In this document: positions 62,801 through 64,000 of the stretch, piece after piece
Layout: the number at the start of each line of letters is the position of its first letter
How positions within the stretch are numbered: the stretch's first letter is position 1
Origin: Panicum virgatum
Lineage: Eukaryota > Streptophyta > Magnoliopsida > Poales > Poaceae
Direction: 5' to 3'
Length of the DNA: 64,000 nt
Assembly: GCF_016808335.1 (NCBI RefSeq)
Contig: NC_053139.1
Coordinates: 14,681,819-14,745,818 of the forward strand
The notes under the pieces: model-generated
What the model saw: the letters and a program-made list of their open reading frames with translations, nothing else
What the model was told of the DNA's origin: nothing
The model's database searches: none
Program-made: the position numbers and the translations under genes

Positions 62801-63645
62801 ACTACTATCATTATGAAAAAGTCCAAGATCACTCATGAGGCACAATATGTGGATTGGGAATACATGAGAAGGAAGAACAATGTCATATTCAATGAAGTCC
62901 TGGCTGAATGTGAGGAGAAGAGAATTAGACATCTCATGGGTTTCGGGCATGGATGGAACAAAGAGATCATCGCTCAGTTCTTTGCTATATTATTCTTTGG
63001 GTACCATGAGAGTGAGAGAGCAATGTTCTGGATGACTGAGGAACAGAAATATCACATCACCTTTCCAGACTTTGTTTCTCTCTTCCCCCTTGGAGATGCA
63101 GACATTGAGTATCCTAAGCTCCATGATGCAGGTGTGCTTGAGACGAAGGAAATGCATTTCGTGTATCCAAAGAACATGAGAGGCAGCTGGGGCAAAGTGA
63201 GTGGACTCTACACCTACTATGGGGTCTTGAATAGACTTTTCAGAAATACTTTGACCCCTAGAGATGGAAACACGTCTGATGTGACTCTTTACCAGAGGAA
63301 CTTGATGGCTGCTTTGAGACCAGGGGAACCTCAGTTTAGCGTTGGGGATTTCATCTGTCAATAAATCAAGCTTCTATTAGAAAATCCTCAGAAGATTTGC
63401 AGCTATAGTCCCTACATAATGTACATGATTTGGAAAGTGACGGGGACAAAATTCCCAAATGATGTGAAGCACAAGCCCTTAAGTCCTCTAGTGATCAAAG
63501 CACCAAGATTGCCAACACCTCCTGCAGCAGAAGAAGAAGAGGAGGAAATTCAGGTTGAGGGAGATCTGCAGCAGCATTCACCTCCTGCCCAGACTAGGAC
63601 TAGTTTGACCAGTTCCCAGGACTGGTCTGACCGGTCACCCATGGG
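58434..63645. repeat. Dispersed ACCGGTCTGACCGGT palindromes
   Basis: Clusters of the palindromic core ACCGGTC(T/A)GACCGGT occur at about 58434-58478, 59406-59455, 60356-60375, 61513-61560, 61977-62012, 62149-62180 and 63601-63641. Several lie inside coding frames. A second reiterated motif, GTCGGATGATC(C/T)G, occurs four times at 60226-60330. Confidence 0.9.
59846..62299 (+). other. Noncoding part of a SIRE-like element
   Basis: No supported gene. A polypurine tract-like AAGGGGGAGC lies at 60611. CT-rich microsatellites occur near 61363-61387 and 61655-61672, and a C run near 61578. 61600-62299 resembles a leader upstream of the ORF at 62300. LTR borders were not found. Confidence 0.4.
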
Positions 63646-64000
63646 GCAGCACAGCCACCGCCGTAGCTCATCCTCTCCCATCAAGAAGTTGATTAATTTT
63701 GTGGTTGGGATGTGCAAGAGTCAAAGAGACATTGAAGTAGAGCAGCAAAGGCAATGGAGGGCTAACAAGAAGGAAAGAGATTCGGTGAAAATGATGCATA
63801 ATGCGATGAATCTTCAACCGCCTCGCTCACCTATCTATCCTACACCACCAGAGCCAGTGATCCCATCAGTGGAAGAGAGGATGCAAGGATATGTGGACTC
63901 CGGGTACTTTGAGCAATATGGCCATATCTTCTATCCGGATATTGGTGGTTCATCATATGCTCCTCCGTCTCCACCGCTAGATTCTTATGGACCAGGGGCA
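62300..64000 (+). pseudogene. TE protein, putative plant transposon protein domain, C-terminus beyond the window
   Basis: ATG at 62300 gives MAGVYERRTKRRQDPTDIHM. An Asp/Glu-rich segment follows (62540-62620), then GMTKTVKRLRGENPLPRRGL and the conserved core: YVDWEYMRRKNNVIFNEVLA, WNKEIIAQFFAILFFGYHES, MFWMTEEQKYHITFPDFVSL, GLYTYYGVLNRLFRNTLTPR, MAALRPGEPQFSVGDFI. A basic Pro-rich tail continues past 64000. Proteins with this domain occur widely in grass retroelements; the function is unknown. Lesions: TAG at 62387, frameshifts near 62620 (A run) and 62795, TAA at 63362. Confidence 0.7.

Noticed and set aside
1..64000. CRISPR array, bacterial operon or phage-like system
   Set aside because: All repeats are dispersed plant transposon repeats; genes are spliced with plant introns and there are no spacer-repeat arrays with cas-like genes.

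Overview
The window is nuclear DNA from a grass (Poaceae). It holds two spliced plant housekeeping-type genes with canonical GT-AG introns, buried in a dense nest of typical grass transposable elements: CACTA elements with CACTACTACA ends, a Tat-type Ty3/gypsy element with an antisense accessory gene, SIRE/Maximus-like copia DNA, L1-type LINEs, a tRNA-derived SINE, MITEs and TRIMs. The species cannot be fixed from the sequence; a panicoid grass is a guess.

Host genes. (1) A phosphoglucomutase/phosphomannomutase-family gene on the + strand, six exons from 16546 to 35588. All splice phases agree and give about 619 residues with a plastid-type N-terminus. Intron 1 is 15.6 kb because it holds a complete 11.9-kb CACTA transposon (17818-29746, 3-bp target duplication GGA), a SINE with a 14-bp target duplication, and MITE-like repeats. 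(2) The last seven exons of a 1,4-alpha-glucan branching-enzyme-3-like gene on the - strand (56756 down to 38680). Its introns hold LINEs, a solo LTR, small non-autonomous LTR elements, a full-length copia element, a Mutator MITE and a hAT element. The final exon runs straight into a CACTA terminus at 38679, so the reading frame goes on into transposon sequence. The two genes are convergent, 3' end to 3' end, and both belong to glucan/hexose-phosphate metabolism.

Layout. 1-5129: non-autonomous Ty3/gypsy element on - (gag, protease-like ORF, PBS, one LTR). 5130-7560: unassigned repetitive DNA. 7605-16074: 5'-truncated Tat element on + (RT tail, two RNase H domains, integrase, minisatellite, antisense Transposase_28-type gene with its own TATA box and introns, 3' LTR). 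16546-35588: PGM gene with its CACTA-filled intron. 35764-38679: ends of two different CACTA elements joined tail to tail. 38680-56756: branching-enzyme exons and their TE-filled introns. 56757-58130: unassigned, with a possible 5'UTR-like segment. 58138-64000: SIRE/Maximus-like gag remnant and a second TE protein of the putative plant transposon type, with many copies of an ACCGGTCTGACCGGT palindrome.

The novelty lies in the nested architecture rather than in an unknown enzyme system: a transposon-altered branching-enzyme C-terminus, a spliced antisense retrotransposon gene, a natural empty-site control for a hAT MITE, and palindrome-rich LTR families.
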